Shown piece after piece: positions 44,901 through 54,641 of a stretch of 64,000 nucleotides of DNA. The notes beneath the pieces are model-generated. The model did not search any database. It saw nothing but the letters and a program-made list of their open reading frames with translations, and was not told the origin of the DNA. This DNA comes from Melioribacter sp051488665 (GTDB lineage: Bacteria > Bacteroidota > Ignavibacteria > Ignavibacteriales > Melioribacteraceae): assembly GCF_051488665.1 (NCBI RefSeq), contig NZ_JBPSEG010000005.1:1-64000 (forward strand). Direction: 5' to 3'. The translations under genes were made by a program, and so were the position numbers. The stretch's first letter is position 1; each line of letters starts with the position of its first letter.

Positions 44901-46760
44901 CTATTTTATTGTGTGAAATTTAATATTCGAGGGATACCGCTTGCCGAAATAAACCCTGTGCACGGCTTTTTGAAAATCTTCTTCGGACGCATTATAGATA
45001 TCCACGAATTTTTGCGGGTTCCTGTCGAAAAACGGAAAGAAGCTGCTCTGGATTTGAACCATTATCCGGTGACCTTTTCGGAATGTATGGTCGATATCGT
45101 TCAGCCGGAATTTAACGTTTGTAATTTCATCGGGGACAAACGGTTCGGGTTCTTCGTAACTGTTTCTGAATTTTCCTCTCATTATTTCATAACGAATCAA
45201 GCGCTGATAACCTCCGTATTCGATTTCGGAGTCACGGCTGTCTTCCGAGTCGTAAGGATAAACGTCGATTACTTTTAATACCCAGTCCGCGTCCGTCCCG
45301 CTGGTTGAAACATAAATATCGACGTCAACGGGACCAGAAATAGTATAGTCTTCATCCAGAGGCTCCGTCGAATAAGTTAGCACGTCGGGTCGCGCGTCGG
45401 CAAAACGCTGGTCTTCGCTCATATAAGTCCTGTTATACATTCTCCGCGAATCGTAAAATTTAGAAGTATACGGAACGGGATTAAAAGGGTCGCTCACATA
45501 TTCATCGCAGAGTAAAACCTCTTCCGTCGGCTTTTCCCATAAAAGACTTCCGTTCTTACCAAGATAAAGTTTTGATAGCCGGGATTCGTCAGGCGGAAAT
45601 TTTTTATAACCGATCCATTCGTCGCTGCCGGTTCTGTACGTCAAAACTTCCGGCATTTCGAACCGGCCTTTATTTTTCAAATAATAATTGAAGAAAGGAA
45701 AGATTATCGAGTCGTTATAATATTTACTTGCGCTGTCGGGAAAAATAAAATCGCCGAACGAATTTCCGTCCGAACGAGCCCACCCTCCGTGGCTCCAGGG
45801 ACCCATAATCAGACGGCAATCGTTAGCAGGATTTTTTTCTTCGATTGACCTGTAGATATTCAAAGGTCCGTAAAGGTCTTCCGAATCGTACCATCCTCCC
45901 ACAATCAAAACGGCAGGTTTTGTATTTTTAAAATGGGGCAGATTATTGCGCGCTTGCCAGAATTCGTCGTACGCGCCGTGTTCCATTATTTCATTCCAGA
46001 AAGGCAAAGAGCCGCGGAAAAATTTTTCGTTAATATTTTTTAACGGTCCCAAATTGAGGAAAAAAGTATACATATCCGGCGAATCGTACGGCTCGATAGT
46101 TTTCCATGCAGTTGTAAGTGAATCCCTCGGTTGATCAAAAGTCTTAAAGAAATTAAACGACATCGAGAGCGAAAACGCTCCGTTGTGGTGCATATCGTCT
46201 CCTACGAACCAATCGGCAATCGGAGCCTGAGGCGACACCGCTTTCAAAGCCGGATGCGAATCGATTAGACTCATTGCCGCATAAAATCCCGGATATGAAA
46301 TACCCCAGATTCCTACCCTGCCGTTATTATGTTTTATATTTTTTATCAACCATTCAATCGTGTCGTAAGTATCCGTGGTTTCGTCGACGTCTTTATTGCT
46401 TTTTTTATCCGGAATATAAGGGCGCATATTTACGAATTCGCCCTCGCTCATAAATTTTCCACGCACATCCTGAAAAACGAAGATGTACCCCTCTTCTGCG
46501 AAAGCTTTATTGGGTCCGAGCGCATTCGGATAATTATCCTCGCCGTAAGGAGCCGCTCTGTAAGGCGTGCGCACCATTAAGATCGGATACTCTTTAGTCG
46601 TATCCACGGGAGTATAAACCGCCGTAAACAATTTTATACCGTCCCGCATCGGTATTCGATATTCTTTTTTTGTATAATGTTCTTTAATCCACTCTTTGCC
46701 TTGAGCGGAAATAAAATTGAAGGACAGAAGAAACAATAAGATTAATGTTAATCTCTTCAT
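44901..46760 (-). CDS. Exported CocE/NonD family hydrolase
   Basis: Alpha/beta hydrolase of the X-Pro dipeptidyl-peptidase / cocaine esterase type. A signal peptide (residues 1-19, ending ISAQ) is followed by the catalytic domain with the nucleophile Ser155 in GIWGISYPGFYAA. The aspartate and histidine region (MGPWSHGGWARSD) is near residue 320, and a C-terminal jelly-roll domain covers about residues 400-619. The length of 619 residues is normal. Probably a secreted acyl- or peptide-hydrolase; the substrate is unknown. Confidence 0.88.
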   Translation of the reverse strand: MKRLTLILLFLLSFNFISAQGKEWIKEHYTKKEYRIPMRDGIKLFTAVYTPVDTTKEYPILMVRTPYRAAPYGEDNYPNALGPNKAFAEEGYIFVFQDVRGKFMSEGEFVNMRPYIPDKKSNKDVDETTDTYDTIEWLIKNIKHNNGRVGIWGISYPGFYAAMSLIDSHPALKAVSPQAPIADWFVGDDMHHNGAFSLSMSFNFFKTFDQPRDSLTTAWKTIEPYDSPDMYTFFLNLGPLKNINEKFFRGSLPFWNEIMEHGAYDEFWQARNNLPHFKNTKPAVLIVGGWYDSEDLYGPLNIYRSIEEKNPANDCRLIMGPWSHGGWARSDGNSFGDFIFPDSASKYYNDSIIFPFFNYYLKNKGRFEMPEVLTYRTGSDEWIGYKKFPPDESRLSKLYLGKNGSLLWEKPTEEVLLCDEYVSDPFNPVPYTSKFYDSRRMYNRTYMSEDQRFADARPDVLTYSTEPLDEDYTISGPVDVDIYVSTSGTDADWVLKVIDVYPYDSEDSRDSEIEYGGYQRLIRYEIMRGKFRNSYEEPEPFVPDEITNVKFRLNDIDHTFRKGHRIMVQIQSSFFPFFDRNPQKFVDIYNASEEDFQKAVHRVYFGKRYPSNIKFHTIK

Positions 46761-46774
46761 AGAATAATCCCGAT

Positions 46775-47509
46775 TTATAAATAATGTTCCGCTTTCTTCA
46801 GGTTTTCAATTTTGCCCAAATCCATGAAAAGAGAATCGGTATGTTCAATATAGCTAATTTTATTTCTTCCGGGTAAATTTTTTTGAGATGCGAGTTCAAG
46901 ATAGAATTCAACGAGCGAGAAAATTTCCCTTTCCGGGAAAAGGTTAAAAACCTCGGGCTGAACCGCTTGAATACCGCTAAAAGCGAATGGCTCGATTTTG
47001 CCTTCCGCCCGGCGCACAATTTTTTTTTCGCCTGTCTTTTCATTCATCCAGCCGCATAAATTTTTCGCTTCGTCGAAAAGAAAATACCTGCTCGATTTTC
47101 TCTTCTGAACCGCAAGCGTTATTAAATTACCGTTCCCGATATGAAGTCGATAAAATTCATTCAGATCAATATCCGTAAGGATGTCGACGTTATGAATTAA
47201 GACGGGATTTTTCCGCGTGAAATGGACAGCGGCTTTTTTCAACGCTCCGCCGGTATCGAGTAATTTATCGGATTCATCTGAAATTATGATGTCAATACCG
47301 TAATTCTTTTTCGAATTAAGAAAACTTATTATTTGTTCCGCATAATGGTGTACGTTAATTACAATTCTCGTAAAACCCGAACCGATTAATTTACGGATAA
47401 CTATATCGATCAAAGGAACGCCTTTAACCTCGACGAGCGCCTTCGGTTTAGTATCCGTAATAGGACGCAGTCTCGTGCCCAAACCCGCGGCAAGAACAAA
47501 CGCTTCCAT
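46775..47509 (-). CDS. MurU-like sugar-1-phosphate nucleotidyltransferase
   Basis: Nucleotidyltransferase of the GT-A type, 244 residues, with LAAGLGTRLRPITDTKPKALVEV at residues 7-29 and the metal-binding region VLIHNVDILTD near residue 100. The best functional guess is N-acetylmuramate-1-phosphate uridylyltransferase (MurU), since its neighbour is an AmgK-like kinase; a heptose or mannose pathway enzyme is an alternative. Its start overlaps the kinase gene's stop by one base, so translation is coupled. Confidence 0.8.
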   Translation of the reverse strand: MEAFVLAAGLGTRLRPITDTKPKALVEVKGVPLIDIVIRKLIGSGFTRIVINVHHYAEQIISFLNSKKNYGIDIIISDESDKLLDTGGALKKAAVHFTRKNPVLIHNVDILTDIDLNEFYRLHIGNGNLITLAVQKRKSSRYFLFDEAKNLCGWMNEKTGEKKIVRRAEGKIEPFAFSGIQAVQPEVFNLFPEREIFSLVEFYLELASQKNLPGRNKISYIEHTDSLFMDLGKIENLKKAEHYL

Positions 47510-48936
47510 TATAATGGCAACCGTGTATGTTTAAGAATAACTTTTACTTTATATTTTTTTTTCAGATGGCGGGCAAGGCTCTCGGCGCAAAAGACAGACC
47601 TGTGCTGACCCCCTGTGCATCCGTAGCAGACCATCAAATCGCGCCAGCCGCGTTCGATATAATTCTCCACAATCTGTTCTACCATATTAATCGATTCGTT
47701 TAAGAATTTAACTGCCTCTGGCTGCGACTTCAGGAATTCGGCAACCTTTTTATTGCGCCCCGTAAGGTGTTTGTACTTTTCAATTTTGCCGGGATTCGGT
47801 ATAGCTCTGCAGTCGAATACAAATCCTCCGCCGTTGCCGCTTATGTCGTAGGGCATTTTATATCTGTACGAAAAACTGTAAACGCGAACAATCAGGTCTT
47901 TGTGCTCCGCATTCCACTTATATTCCCGGAGTTTTTTATCGCGCGTAATTTCATTCAATACCCGGAACAGTTCGGGAATTTTACGTGAGATTTTAATTTT
48001 CTTCAAAATCGATTCGAGATTTTTTACCGCATAAGGAATGCTTTGCAAAAAGTGGGCTTTGCCTTCGAAAAATCCGCGGTTGCCGTAAGCTCCGAACATT
48101 TGAATGAGACGTAAAAGAACGAACTCGTAATAATATTTCATAAATTCCGAGCGTCGAATTCTTTCCAATTTCCCGACCGATTTGAGATAATGGTTTAACA
48201 ATTCCGTTCTCAAATCATCGTTCAGGTCGGCTTTCGAATCGTACAGCAGAGACGCAATATCGTATTGTAACGGTCCTTTTCTTCCACCCTGATAATCGAT
48301 AAAAGAGAGGTTTCCGTTATTTACCATAATATTTCGAGAATTAAAATCTCTGTACATAAAAAAGCCGCTGCCGGCGCCGGAAAGGTATTTTACAAGATTA
48401 TTGAAATCCGCTTCGAGTCTGTCTTCGTCGAATGCGACGCCGCCCGGTTTAAGGAAGTAATATTTAAAATAATTCAAATCCCACTTCATCGATAATTCGT
48501 CGAACGATTTGCGCGGGTAACATTTATTGAAATCAATTTTATCTTTTGACAGAACCTGAAACTTCGAGAGCTCTTCAACCGCCCTTTTATATAATTCGAT
48601 AATATCCTGCGGTATGGTTTTACCTTTTCTTTTCCTGTTCAACAAAGAGTATAAAGTTTCATCGCCCAGGTCGTTAAGCAAGTAATATTGTTTATTTTTT
48701 TCGACGGCGTAAATTTCAGGAACATTCAAACCGAGTTTTTTAAATTTTCCGGTTAAATAAAAAAACGCATTATTCTCTGCAACGTCTTCGTTATATACTC
48801 CGATTAACGTTTTATTACCGTCGTTCAATCTGTAATATTTTCTTGAGGAGCCGGAAGGAGGCAAAGGAGTAATTTGCACGCGATTGTTTCCGAATTCTTT
48901 TCGATATAAGTCTTTCAATATTTTTTCTGTATTCAT
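47509..48936 (-). CDS. AmgK-like sugar kinase fused to RapZ C-terminal domain
   Basis: Fusion of 475 residues. Residues 1-~330 are an aminoglycoside-phosphotransferase fold like AmgK, which phosphorylates MurNAc/GlcNAc in cell-wall recycling: SGSSRKYYRL, YRDFNSRNIMV (catalytic Asp) and SFIDYQGGRKGPLQYDIASLLYD. Residues 349-475 match the RapZ C-terminal domain, with FDCRAIPNP, LTGRNKKVAEFL and YGCTGGQHRSVFCAESLARHL. In RapZ this domain binds glucosamine-6-phosphate and small RNA. The RapZ N-terminal P-loop domain is absent. Translationally coupled to the MurU-like gene, it suggests metabolite control of the kinase. Confidence 0.88.
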   Translation of the reverse strand: MNTEKILKDLYRKEFGNNRVQITPLPPSGSSRKYYRLNDGNKTLIGVYNEDVAENNAFFYLTGKFKKLGLNVPEIYAVEKNKQYYLLNDLGDETLYSLLNRKRKGKTIPQDIIELYKRAVEELSKFQVLSKDKIDFNKCYPRKSFDELSMKWDLNYFKYYFLKPGGVAFDEDRLEADFNNLVKYLSGAGSGFFMYRDFNSRNIMVNNGNLSFIDYQGGRKGPLQYDIASLLYDSKADLNDDLRTELLNHYLKSVGKLERIRRSEFMKYYYEFVLLRLIQMFGAYGNRGFFEGKAHFLQSIPYAVKNLESILKKIKISRKIPELFRVLNEITRDKKLREYKWNAEHKDLIVRVYSFSYRYKMPYDISGNGGGFVFDCRAIPNPGKIEKYKHLTGRNKKVAEFLKSQPEAVKFLNESINMVEQIVENYIERGWRDLMVCYGCTGGQHRSVFCAESLARHLKKKYKVKVILKHTRLPL

Positions 48937-48945
48937 GAAAAAGCC

Positions 48946-51900
48946 TCATTCGTAATTCAGAATAGTACGAAGCCACTTTTCGGCTTCCGATTTGCTCATG
49001 CCTTTTCTTTTTCTGTAGTCTTCAAGCTGATCGATTCCTATTTTGCCCACATTAAAATACTTAGCGTCGGGATGCGCAATATACCAGCCCGATACAGACG
49101 CCGCTGGCATCATAGCCATGCTTTCCGTCAGCGTAATACCGGAATTTTCATCGGGCTTTAATACGTTCCAGATAGTAATTTTTTCCGTATGATCCGGCAA
49201 GGCAGGATAGCCCGGAGCCGGTCGTATGCCTCTGTATTTTTCCGAGATTAATTCTTCATTCGTAAGATTTTCATCCGAAGCGTAACCCCACAATTCTTTT
49301 CTCACTTTTTGATGCAGCAGCTCGGCGAAAGCCTCGGCAAGCCTGTCGGCAATCGCCTTTACCATAATTGCATTATAGTCGTCGTGCTTCGATTCGTAAC
49401 TTTTAACCAGCTCATCGACTCCAATTCCTGCGGTAACGGCGAAGAGTCCGACGTAATCGTTCGCTCCAAAGTCTTTGGGCATAACAAAATCCGCAAGCGC
49501 GTAATTCGGCTGACCTTTAACTTTTTTGATTTGCTGCCTCAGCGTATGGAGCACAGCCAACAATCCGGAACAAGATTCATCGCAATAAATTTCGATATCG
49601 TCGCCAGTAGAATTAGCGGGGAACAAACCGACGACAGCATTTGCTTTGAGCAGCTTGTTGTTTATTATTTCCTTTAGGATTTTCAGTCCGTCGTCGTATA
49701 ATTTTTCGGCTTCTTTGCCGTAAACTTCATTATTAAAAATATCGGGATATTTTCCTTTCATTTCCCAGGCGTGAAAGAACGGAGTCCAGTCGATATAACG
49801 GCTAATTTCTTCCAGCGGATAATCATTAAGAACCGTAATCCCTATTTTATTCGGTTTAACAGGTCTGTAATTTTCCCAATCCGCATGAAATTTGTTTTTA
49901 CGGGCTTCTTCCAGCGTGACAAAGTTTTTCTCGGAAATTTTTCTAATATGATTCTTCCTTAATTCTTCGTATTCGCTTTTTATTTTGGCTCCGTAATTTT
50001 TGTCGGAAAGAAGGCTGCTTGCCACGTTAACGCTTTTTGAAGCGTCGAGCACATGTATAACAGAACCGCTGTATTCGGGATCGATTTTAACGGCGGTATG
50101 AATTCTCGAAGTAGTCGCGCCTCCGATCAAAAGCGGAAGATTCATTTTTCTTCTTTCCATCTCTTTAGCCACATGAACCATTTCGTCGAGCGAAGGAGTA
50201 ATCAGTCCGCTCAGTCCGACAATGTCCGCTTTTTCATCTATTGCAGTTTGAATAATTTTATCCGCGGGAACCATCACTCCCAGGTCGATAATTTTATAAT
50301 TATTGCAACCGAGCACAACGCCCACAATATTCTTTCCGATATCGTGAACGTCGCCTTTGACAGTTGCGAGCAATATTGTTCCCGCATTACTCGATTCAGC
50401 GTTTTTTCTGTCCGCTTCGATGTATGGTATTAAAAACGCAACGGCTTTTTTCATTACTCTAGCGCTTTTAACAACCTGAGGCAGGAACATTTTTCCGGCT
50501 CCGAAAAGGTCGCCTACGATATTCATTCCGTCCATCAAAGGACCTTCGATTATCGAGAGAGGATTTTTATATTTTTTGAGAGCTTCGTTTATGTCCTCTT
50601 CCAGAAAATCGACGATGCCTTTGACCAAAGAATGTTTCAATCGTTCTTCCACGGATTCTTTTCGCCACTGTTCGTCCTTGACTTCTTTTTGTTTTGTTTT
50701 ATCGACGCCGTTGGCGTATTCGGTCAATCTTTCGGTAGCGTCGGGTCTTCTGTTCAAAAGGACGTCTTCAACGAGCGTCAGCAATTGCGGTTCAATTTCT
50801 TCGTAAACGGCAAGCTGTCCTGCATTGACTATGCCCATATCCATTCCCGCTTCGATAGCATGGTAGAGAAAAGCCGAGTGCATTGCTTCCCTTACCGTGT
50901 CATTGCCCCGAAAAGCAAACGAAACGTTGCTGACGCCTCCGCTTACTTTAGCCAGCGGCAAATTATTTTTAATCCACCTTACCGCCTCGATGTAAGCCAA
51001 TGCATATTGATTATGTTCTTCTATCCCCGTGGCAACCGCAAAAATATTCGGATCGAAGATTATATCCTGCGGCGGGAATCCGACTTCTTTTGTCAAAATA
51101 TCATATGCCCGTTTGCATATCGATATTTTTCTTTCGTATGTGTCCGCCTGTCCTTCTTCGTCGAAAGCCATAACAATAACCGCCGCGCCGTATTTCAAAA
51201 TTTTTCTTGCATGCTCTTTGAATGCTTCCTCTCCTTCCTTGAGCGAAATCGAATTGACAATTCCTTTGCCCTGCAGGCATTTAAGTCCGGCTTCTATAAC
51301 GCTCCATTTGGAAGAATCGATCATAACCGGAACGCGAGCGATATCCGGTTCCGAAGAGATTAAATTCAAAAATTTTGTCATCGCCTCTTCGGAATTTATC
51401 ATTGCCTCGTCCATATTAACGTCGATAATCTGCGCTCCGTTTTCCACCTGCTCCCTGGCTACGGATAAAGCTTCTTCATATTTTCCTTCCCTAATTAATC
51501 GCGCAAATTTTCTGGAACCCGCCACATTTGTTCTTTCGCCGATATTTACAAAATTCGTATTAGGTCGGAATACAAGCGGCTCCAGACCGCTCAGTCTGAG
51601 ATACGGCTCGACATGCGGTATTTTTCTGGGCGGATATTTGTCGGCTATTTCAGCAAACGCTTTTATATGCTCGGGCGTTGTCCCGCAGCATCCGCCGACT
51701 ATATTGAATAAACCTTCGGCTGCATACTCTTCCAGGACTTTCAGCATAGTTTCGGGCGATTCGTCGTATTGACCGAATTCATTTGGCAGACCGGCATTCG
51801 GATAAATGCTCACAAAAACATCTGCTATCTCGGACAATTCCGAAATGAAAGGACGCATTTGCGCCGGACCGAGCGAACAGTTCAAACCGACGCTCAGTAA

Positions 51901-52617
51901 ATTTTTCGTATGCGAAATCGAAATCCAGAACGCCTCGGTCGTTTGTCCGGATAAAGTCCTTCCGCTCATATCGATTACAGTACCGGAAATCATAATCGGC
52001 AATTCGACGCCGGTTTCTTCGAAGAGCTCCATAATTCCGAACAATGCCGCCTTTGCATTGAGCGTATCGAACACCGTTTCAAGCAGCAAAATATCGGCGC
52101 CGCCTTCAATCAAGCCTTTTGCCTGTTCCTTGTACGCTTCTTTCATTTTGTCGAATGTAATCGCCCTGTAACCCGGATCGTTCACGTCCGGAGAGACGGA
52201 AAGCGTTTTGTTTGTAGGTCCCAATGCGCCGGCTACGAATCTCGGCTTCGAAGGCGTCTTGGCGGTAAACTCGTCGGCAGCTTCGCGGGCAATCCGAGCC
52301 GCCCGATAATTCAATTCGTAAACGTAGTCTTCGGCGCCGTAATCTGCTTGCGAAATCGAAGTTGAATTAAACGTATTTGTTTCAATAATGTCCGCGCCCG
52401 CTTCGAGATATTCGCGATGAATCGATTTTATAATTTCCGGCTGAGTGATAACCAGAATATCGTTATTGCCCTTCAGCGGCAATTTATGGTCCCGAAATTT
52501 ATCGCCTCTGAAGTCTTCTTCGCTCAATTTATGGCGCTGGATCATCGTGCCCATTGCGCCGTCGAGTATCATTATCCGCTGATTTAATATATCTTTCAAC
52601 AAGTTGAATTTATTCAT
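48946..52617 (-). CDS. metH: Cobalamin-dependent methionine synthase
   Basis: Transfers methyl from methyl-THF to homocysteine with B12. Four modules in order: homocysteine-binding (about residues 1-330, zinc cysteines in GLNCSLG and GGCCGTTPEH), pterin-binding (about 360-620), B12 cap and binding (about 650-880, with DVHDIGKNIVG), and the reactivation domain (about 900-1223, with RPAPGYPALPDHTEK). At 1223 residues it is full length. The 118 bp before it hold no cobalamin riboswitch. It is first in the run continuing to YhcH. Confidence 0.97.
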   Translation of the reverse strand: MNKFNLLKDILNQRIMILDGAMGTMIQRHKLSEEDFRGDKFRDHKLPLKGNNDILVITQPEIIKSIHREYLEAGADIIETNTFNSTSISQADYGAEDYVYELNYRAARIAREAADEFTAKTPSKPRFVAGALGPTNKTLSVSPDVNDPGYRAITFDKMKEAYKEQAKGLIEGGADILLLETVFDTLNAKAALFGIMELFEETGVELPIMISGTVIDMSGRTLSGQTTEAFWISISHTKNLLSVGLNCSLGPAQMRPFISELSEIADVFVSIYPNAGLPNEFGQYDESPETMLKVLEEYAAEGLFNIVGGCCGTTPEHIKAFAEIADKYPPRKIPHVEPYLRLSGLEPLVFRPNTNFVNIGERTNVAGSRKFARLIREGKYEEALSVAREQVENGAQIIDVNMDEAMINSEEAMTKFLNLISSEPDIARVPVMIDSSKWSVIEAGLKCLQGKGIVNSISLKEGEEAFKEHARKILKYGAAVIVMAFDEEGQADTYERKISICKRAYDILTKEVGFPPQDIIFDPNIFAVATGIEEHNQYALAYIEAVRWIKNNLPLAKVSGGVSNVSFAFRGNDTVREAMHSAFLYHAIEAGMDMGIVNAGQLAVYEEIEPQLLTLVEDVLLNRRPDATERLTEYANGVDKTKQKEVKDEQWRKESVEERLKHSLVKGIVDFLEEDINEALKKYKNPLSIIEGPLMDGMNIVGDLFGAGKMFLPQVVKSARVMKKAVAFLIPYIEADRKNAESSNAGTILLATVKGDVHDIGKNIVGVVLGCNNYKIIDLGVMVPADKIIQTAIDEKADIVGLSGLITPSLDEMVHVAKEMERRKMNLPLLIGGATTSRIHTAVKIDPEYSGSVIHVLDASKSVNVASSLLSDKNYGAKIKSEYEELRKNHIRKISEKNFVTLEEARKNKFHADWENYRPVKPNKIGITVLNDYPLEEISRYIDWTPFFHAWEMKGKYPDIFNNEVYGKEAEKLYDDGLKILKEIINNKLLKANAVVGLFPANSTGDDIEIYCDESCSGLLAVLHTLRQQIKKVKGQPNYALADFVMPKDFGANDYVGLFAVTAGIGVDELVKSYESKHDDYNAIMVKAIADRLAEAFAELLHQKVRKELWGYASDENLTNEELISEKYRGIRPAPGYPALPDHTEKITIWNVLKPDENSGITLTESMAMMPAASVSGWYIAHPDAKYFNVGKIGIDQLEDYRKRKGMSKSEAEKWLRTILNYE

Positions 52618-52735
52618 AAAATTACGCCCGTATTAAGATGAACGGAAAAATTATTAGTTTTGAAGTCGACTTTTATTTTATTTATTGCTTAGAATAATTA
52701 ATTTTATTTCAAATATAATAATAAATGGGAAGATT

Positions 52736-53710
52736 ATGATAGTTGTAACAGGCGGCGCGGGCTTTATAGGCAGCGCGGTAGTATGGAAATTAAATCGGTC
52801 GGGACGTAACGATATAATTATCGTCGACGAACTCGGCTCCGAAAACAAATGGAAAAACTTAAACGGACTTTCGTTTGAAGATTTCTATCACAAAGAAGAT
52901 TTCATAAATTATATAATCAGCGACAGCGTTCCTTTCGAAACCGAAGCAATCATTCACCTCGGAGCTTGTTCTTCGACGACGGAAAAAGACGCAGATTATC
53001 TGATGGACAACAACGTTCACTATTCGCAGGAATTGGCAAAATACGCGCTCGAAAACGACGCCCGCTTTATCTACGCTTCCTCGGCGGCTACATACGGCGA
53101 CGGTTCGAATGGTTACGACGACGACGAATCGCGACTGGAGGAGTTAAGACCTTTGAACATGTACGGCTACTCGAAACACCTATTCGATCTCTGGGTCAAA
53201 AGAAACGGTCTGCTCGACAAAGTAGTAGGATTGAAATACTTTAATGTCTACGGTCCGAACGAATATCATAAAGGAGATATGAGAAGCGTCGTTCACAAAG
53301 CGTTTCAGCAAATTATGTCTGACGGCAAAGTAAGATTATTCAAATCGTACAATCCCGAATATAAAGACGGCGGGCAAAAGAGAGATTTTGTGTACGTTAA
53401 AGACGCCGTTGACATGACTCTCTTTTTTCTGGAGAACCGCGACAAGAACGGAATTTATAACGTAGGCACGGGCAATGCGCAAACGTGGATCGAACTTGTT
53501 ACCGCTATTTTCAAAGCACTCGACAAACCGGTCAACATTGAATTTATCGACATGCCCGAGGATATAAGGGACAAATATCAATATTTTACGCAGGCAAATC
53601 TTAATAAAATACGCTCTGCCGGCTACGGAAAAAAAATTATGAACGTTGAAGAAGGTGTAAAAGACTACGTGCAAAACTATTTAATGAAAAAGGAATATCT
53701 CGCTTTATAA
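52736..53710 (+). CDS. hldD: ADP-glyceromanno-heptose 6-epimerase
   Basis: Last step of ADP-L-glycero-beta-D-manno-heptose supply for lipopolysaccharide core. SDR fold with VVTGGAGFIGSAVVWKLN at the start, the active-site Tyr/Lys in MYGYSKHLFDLW near residue 140, and typical FNVYGPNEYHKGDM. The length of 324 residues is normal. The ATG at 52736 begins the Rossmann motif; upstream in-frame codons have no family match. First in a plus-strand run of five genes. Confidence 0.93.
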   Translation: MIVVTGGAGFIGSAVVWKLNRSGRNDIIIVDELGSENKWKNLNGLSFEDFYHKEDFINYIISDSVPFETEAIIHLGACSSTTEKDADYLMDNNVHYSQELAKYALENDARFIYASSAATYGDGSNGYDDDESRLEELRPLNMYGYSKHLFDLWVKRNGLLDKVVGLKYFNVYGPNEYHKGDMRSVVHKAFQQIMSDGKVRLFKSYNPEYKDGGQKRDFVYVKDAVDMTLFFLENRDKNGIYNVGTGNAQTWIELVTAIFKALDKPVNIEFIDMPEDIRDKYQYFTQANLNKIRSAGYGKKIMNVEEGVKDYVQNYLMKKEYLAL

Positions 53711-53727
53711 TTCGAACGGAGTAAAAA

Positions 53728-54078
53728 TTGGCAAAAGATCCTTCGAGAGGCGAATTCAGAAAACGCCTCTACTTTTTTACATTGAAACTGATTGAATTCA
53801 TCGACCAGCTTCCCAAAGACAACGTGTCGCAAAGAATCGGGGACGAACTTTTCGGAAGCGGAACAAGCGTTATAAGCAGTTATATCGAAGCCAGCGCGGC
53901 GACCACCACAAAAGAAATTAACATCCATACGATCGCCTCTCTTAAATACGCCAACGAATGCAAACTGTGGCTTGCCCTCGTTAGAGACAGCAAACGCGCC
54001 AAACCCGAAAAAGTTAAATGGTTTCTCGACGAGCTCGACGATATTTCCAAAATTTTAGCCGATTCGATAAAAAAATAA
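53728..54078 (+). CDS. Four-helix-bundle protein (rRNA intervening-sequence type)
   Basis: Helical protein of 116 residues of the TIGR02436 family, originally found in 23S rRNA intervening sequences and now in many chromosomes. Pattern: FTLKLIEFIDQLPKD, GSGTSVISSYIEASAATTTKEI and KYANECKLWLALVRDSKRA. The function is unknown. The start is TTG, with GGAG seven bases before it. It lies inside the hldD-NUDIX run, not in an rRNA gene. Confidence 0.85.
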   Translation: MAKDPSRGEFRKRLYFFTLKLIEFIDQLPKDNVSQRIGDELFGSGTSVISSYIEASAATTTKEINIHTIASLKYANECKLWLALVRDSKRAKPEKVKWFLDELDDISKILADSIKK

Positions 54079-54095
54079 TTGAAAGGAATCATAAG

Positions 54096-54554
54096 ATGCA
54101 GCTGGCTACTCTCTGTTACGTAATCGACGACAATAAAATATTAATGATGCATCGCGTCAAAAAAGAAAACGACATGCACGAAGGAAAATGGAACGGACTC
54201 GGAGGTAAATTCGAAGCGGGAGAATCCCCCGAAGAATGCGTCGTCAGAGAAGTTAAAGAAGAATCGGGATTAACAATTACATCTCCCAAACTGAAAGGCT
54301 TTATAACATTCCCGTTATTTGACGGGAAAAAAGATTGGTACGTGTTTGTCTATACAGCAAATAAGTTTAAAGGCGATCTGATAAATTCGCCGGAAGGTCA
54401 TCTCGAATGGATTCCGTATGAAGAATTCGGAAATTTAAACTTATGGGAAGGCGATAAGATTTTCATACCGTGGCTGTTTCAGGAAAAATTCTTCAGCGCA
54501 AAATTTATCTACAAAGAAAAAAAACTAGCGGATTATTCTGTGACTTTTTATTGA
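54096..54554 (+). CDS. NUDIX hydrolase (MutT/8-oxo-dGTPase-like)
   Basis: Nucleotide pyrophosphatase of 152 residues. The Nudix box GGKFEAGESPEECVVREVKEESGL (shortened here) lies at about residues 36-59, and the start CYVIDDNKILMMHRVKKENDMHEGKW resembles 8-oxo-dGTP diphosphatases. The ATG at 54096 has AAGGA eight bases upstream. Sanitising oxidised nucleotides is likely but unproven. Confidence 0.88.
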   Translation: MQLATLCYVIDDNKILMMHRVKKENDMHEGKWNGLGGKFEAGESPEECVVREVKEESGLTITSPKLKGFITFPLFDGKKDWYVFVYTANKFKGDLINSPEGHLEWIPYEEFGNLNLWEGDKIFIPWLFQEKFFSAKFIYKEKKLADYSVTFY

Positions 54555-54641
54555 TAAGCTTCCGACAATATCGCCGGTTTATTTTTGTTTATATTACTAA
54601 TGACGTATATTTGTAGAAATTTTCTTAAAGGGGAAAAGCTC

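Noticed and set aside
52618..52735. Possible cobalamin or SAM riboswitch before metH
   Set aside because: The 118-bp divergent spacer is too short and AT-rich, and no B12-box or SAM-like motif was found.
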